Assembly (NCBI GenBank): GCA_937858715.1
Contig: CALLZY010000010.1
Location: forward strand, 1-38,507
Direction of reading: 5' to 3'
Length of the DNA: 38,507 nucleotides
From: an uncultured Chitinophagaceae bacterium
Lineage (GTDB): Bacteria; Bacteroidota; Bacteroidia; Chitinophagales; Chitinophagaceae
The notes beneath the pieces were generated by a model that was not told the origin of the DNA, did not search any database, and worked only from the letters and a program-made list of their open reading frames with translations. Made by a program: the position numbers and the translations under genes. The number at the start of each line of letters is the position of its first letter. The first letter of the stretch is position 1. Positions 36,503-38,507 of this stretch are shown one piece after another.

Positions 36503-38507
36503 ATGCAGAAACTCGTTTTCACCCTTTTGACATTATCCCTGTTTGGTGCCGCAGCAGCACAACCCATTGCAAGAGATACATCATGGAAGAAACAATACAG
36601 GGAAACTCCCGCCCGGATCAATAACCTCGTTCATACAAAACTGGAAGTGACGCCAGACTTCAGCAAATCATATTTGTATGGCAAAGCATGGATAACACTT
36701 CGTCCCCATTTCTATCCTACTGATACTCTTACTCTGGATGCAAAAGGAATGGAATTTAAAAAGGTTGCCCTGCAGAAAGGATCTCAACTTATACCACTTA
36801 CTTATGATTATAACGACTGGGAGCTGAGAATAAAATTAGACAGAACATATAAGGCAGCTGACAGCTACACCATTTTTATTGACTACGTAGCAAAACCTGA
36901 GGAGTTTGAAGCAAAGTATGAAAGAAGCGGGATGCTGGGAATAAAAGGTATGTATTTCATCAACCCGACTGGTGAAGAGAAAAACAAACCCACACAAATA
37001 TGGACACAGGGAGAAACCGAGTCTAATTCTGCCTGGTTTCCTACTATTGACAAGAGTAACCAGCGTTGCACACAAGAGTTATCAGTAACTGTTAGCAACA
37101 AATACACCACTCTCAGCAATGGCAAACTGATGAGCCAAAAGAAAAATACAGACGGCACCCGGACTGATTACTGGAAGATGGACCTGCCGCATGCCCCCTA
37201 TCTTTTCTTTCTGGGGGTTGGAGAATATGCTGTGGTAAAAGACAACTGGAAAGGCAAAGATGTGAACTATTATGTCGAGCCAGAATATGCACCCGTTGCA
37301 AAAAAGATATTCGGCAATACACCGGAGATGATGGCCTTCTTTTCAAAAATAACTGGTGTAGAATATCCCTGGATTAAATACTCACAAATTACCGGCAGAG
37401 ATTTTGTAGCCGGTGCTATGGAAAACACAACCGCTACCCTTCACCAGGAAGGGGCACAGCAAGATGCCCGCCAGCTTGTTGATGGCAACAATTGGGAAGG
37501 AACTATAGCCCATGAATTGTTTCACCATTGGTTTGGCGACTATGTTACCACTGAAAGCTGGAGCAACCTGACAGTGAATGAATCATTTGCCAATTACAGC
37601 GAAGTACTGTGGGATGAATATAAATACGGACAGGATGCCGGCGATGAGCACAACTATGAAGACATGCAGAATTATCTTTTCAGCGGCAGCGATAAGAAAG
37701 ACCTTGTACGGTTTCAATATGCACACCGTGAGGATATGTTTGATGCTGTAAGCTATCAAAAAGGCGGACGCATACTGCATATGCTGCGAAACTATCTTGG
37801 CGACAGCGCCTTTTTCAAATCTCTTAATAATTATCTTACCACCAATAAACTAAAATCAGCAGAAGCACACCAGTTGCGCCTGGCATTTGAAGAAGTAACC
37901 GGCAAAGACCTTAACTGGTTTTTTAACCAATGGTATTTTGGCAGCGGTCATCCAACTGTTGACGTGGATTACATTTACAATGATGAGGCAAAAAATGTAA
38001 GCGTAATTTTCAAGCAAACACAAAAAACAGGAAAACTGTTTAAACTGCCACTGGCCATTGATGTATATGAAGGCAGCAATAAAAAGAGATACAATGTATG
38101 GGCAAATAATGCTGTTGACACTTTTACATTCAGCTATTCCAAACGGCCTGACCTTGTAAATGTGGATGGCGATAAAATAATGCTATGGGTAAAAAAAGAC
38201 AACAAAACACTTGACAACTATGTACATCAGTACAGGTATGCTGCCAGATATCTTGACAGAAAAGAAGCCATAGAGTATGCCGCCAAAAGGCTTTCTGAGC
38301 CCAAAGCAGCCGAACTGCTCAAGACAGCTCTAACTGATAAATATGAAGGATTGAGAACATTGGCCATCGGACTTGCAGATATTCGTAAAGAAGCCATCCG
38401 TTTTTCCTGTGAGCCGATATTTGCCGATTTAGCCAAAAACGATAAAAATGCTTTGGTAAGAGCCGCCGCCATATCCAAACTGGGAGATTATGAGAAACCG
38501 GAATATG
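36503..38507 (+). CDS. M1-family metallo-aminopeptidase, 3' truncated by the window
   Basis: The first 668 codons of a secreted zinc aminopeptidase. The signal peptide is about residues 1-20 (MQKLVFTLLTLSLFGAAAAQ). An N-terminal beta-saddle domain binds substrate. The exopeptidase motif GAMEN is at 304-308, and the zinc site HELFH is at 337-341 with the third ligand Glu360. The C-terminal part visible (residues about 590-668) is helical and repeat-like, probably HEAT/ARM-type. Such enzymes trim N-terminal residues from peptides in the periplasm or outside the cell, consistent with the S9 peptidase encoded 9 kb away. The gene has its own promoter and runs off the window end. Confidence 0.95.
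   Translation, partial: MQKLVFTLLTLSLFGAAAAQPIARDTSWKKQYRETPARINNLVHTKLEVTPDFSKSYLYGKAWITLRPHFYPTDTLTLDAKGMEFKKVALQKGSQLIPLTYDYNDWELRIKLDRTYKAADSYTIFIDYVAKPEEFEAKYERSGMLGIKGMYFINPTGEEKNKPTQIWTQGETESNSAWFPTIDKSNQRCTQELSVTVSNKYTTLSNGKLMSQKKNTDGTRTDYWKMDLPHAPYLFFLGVGEYAVVKDNWKGKDVNYYVEPEYAPVAKKIFGNTPEMMAFFSKITGVEYPWIKYSQITGRDFVAGAMENTTATLHQEGAQQDARQLVDGNNWEGTIAHELFHHWFGDYVTTESWSNLTVNESFANYSEVLWDEYKYGQDAGDEHNYEDMQNYLFSGSDKKDLVRFQYAHREDMFDAVSYQKGGRILHMLRNYLGDSAFFKSLNNYLTTNKLKSAEAHQLRLAFEEVTGKDLNWFFNQWYFGSGHPTVDVDYIYNDEAKNVSVIFKQTQKTGKLFKLPLAIDVYEGSNKKRYNVWANNAVDTFTFSYSKRPDLVNVDGDKIMLWVKKDNKTLDNYVHQYRYAARYLDRKEAIEYAAKRLSEPKAAELLKTALTDKYEGLRTLAIGLADIRKEAIRFSCEPIFADLAKNDKNALVRAAAISKLGDYEKPEY

Noticed and set aside
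1-38507. tRNA, rRNA, CRISPR array, intact insertion sequence
   Set aside because: None recognised on reading both strands; a tRNA scan and IS search would be the decisive checks.

Overview
The window looks like a chromosomal segment of a Bacteroidota bacterium, most likely of the Chitinophagaceae or a close relative. Several independent signs point there. A secreted protein carries a type IX secretion (T9SS) C-terminal sorting domain. Proteins of the DUF4476, DUF4369/TlpA and CGEP-like S9 types are present. Upstream regions repeatedly show the Bacteroidota promoter box TAnnTTTG and lack strong Shine-Dalgarno sequences. I saw no rRNA, tRNA, CRISPR array or intact insertion sequence. The family assignments come from reading the protein sequences; no database search was run.

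Layout. 1-990 is the 3' end of a sortilin/VPS10-type beta-propeller gene. 991-2295 is a repeat-rich stretch with one small secreted protein and a gene remnant. 2296-4661 holds an acetyl-CoA hydrolase/CoA-transferase, aroQ and a small membrane protein. 4664-8275 holds a GNAT acetyltransferase, a gene graveyard (5259-5574), a 515-aa secreted protein and carA. 8276-11453 is the accessory part: intergenic repeats, an AT-rich HNH restriction-type nuclease, an IS110 transposase remnant, pepE and two nearly identical 152-bp repeats. 11454-16618 holds a secreted protein, YbjQ, an M48 protease, a DUF2452 protein, a T9SS cargo protein and pdxJ. 16621-17724 is a TlpA-like thioredoxin. 17808-24976 is the complete tryptophan operon. 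25009-28909 holds a small GNAT, a secreted S9 peptidase, a membrane protein and another GNAT. 29260-31404 is fusA. 32079-36347 is a probable operon of a DUF4476 protein, truA, a Fic protein and a GNAT-like protein. 36503 to the end is an M1 aminopeptidase cut by the window edge.

The trp locus is the best understood unit. trpE-G-D-C-F-B-A lies on the minus strand and encodes all steps from chorismate to tryptophan. It is preceded by a promoter with both elements at ideal spacing, an 18-codon leader peptide with three consecutive Trp codons, a competing antiterminator and an intrinsic terminator: a classical attenuator. The promoter sits so close to the leader ATG that the leader peptide is probably made from a leaderless transcript. 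TrpE also has the LLES motif of feedback inhibition. Palindromic and heptameric repeats have invaded the ends and even the coding interior of trpE, trpG and trpB.

Other points worth a look are a Fic protein with a C-terminal excisionase-like DNA-binding domain and a perfect 9-bp inverted repeat in its own promoter, a chimeric relic joining tails of carA and a membrane-protein gene, and a one-gene type IV restriction candidate with an unrecognised N-terminal domain.
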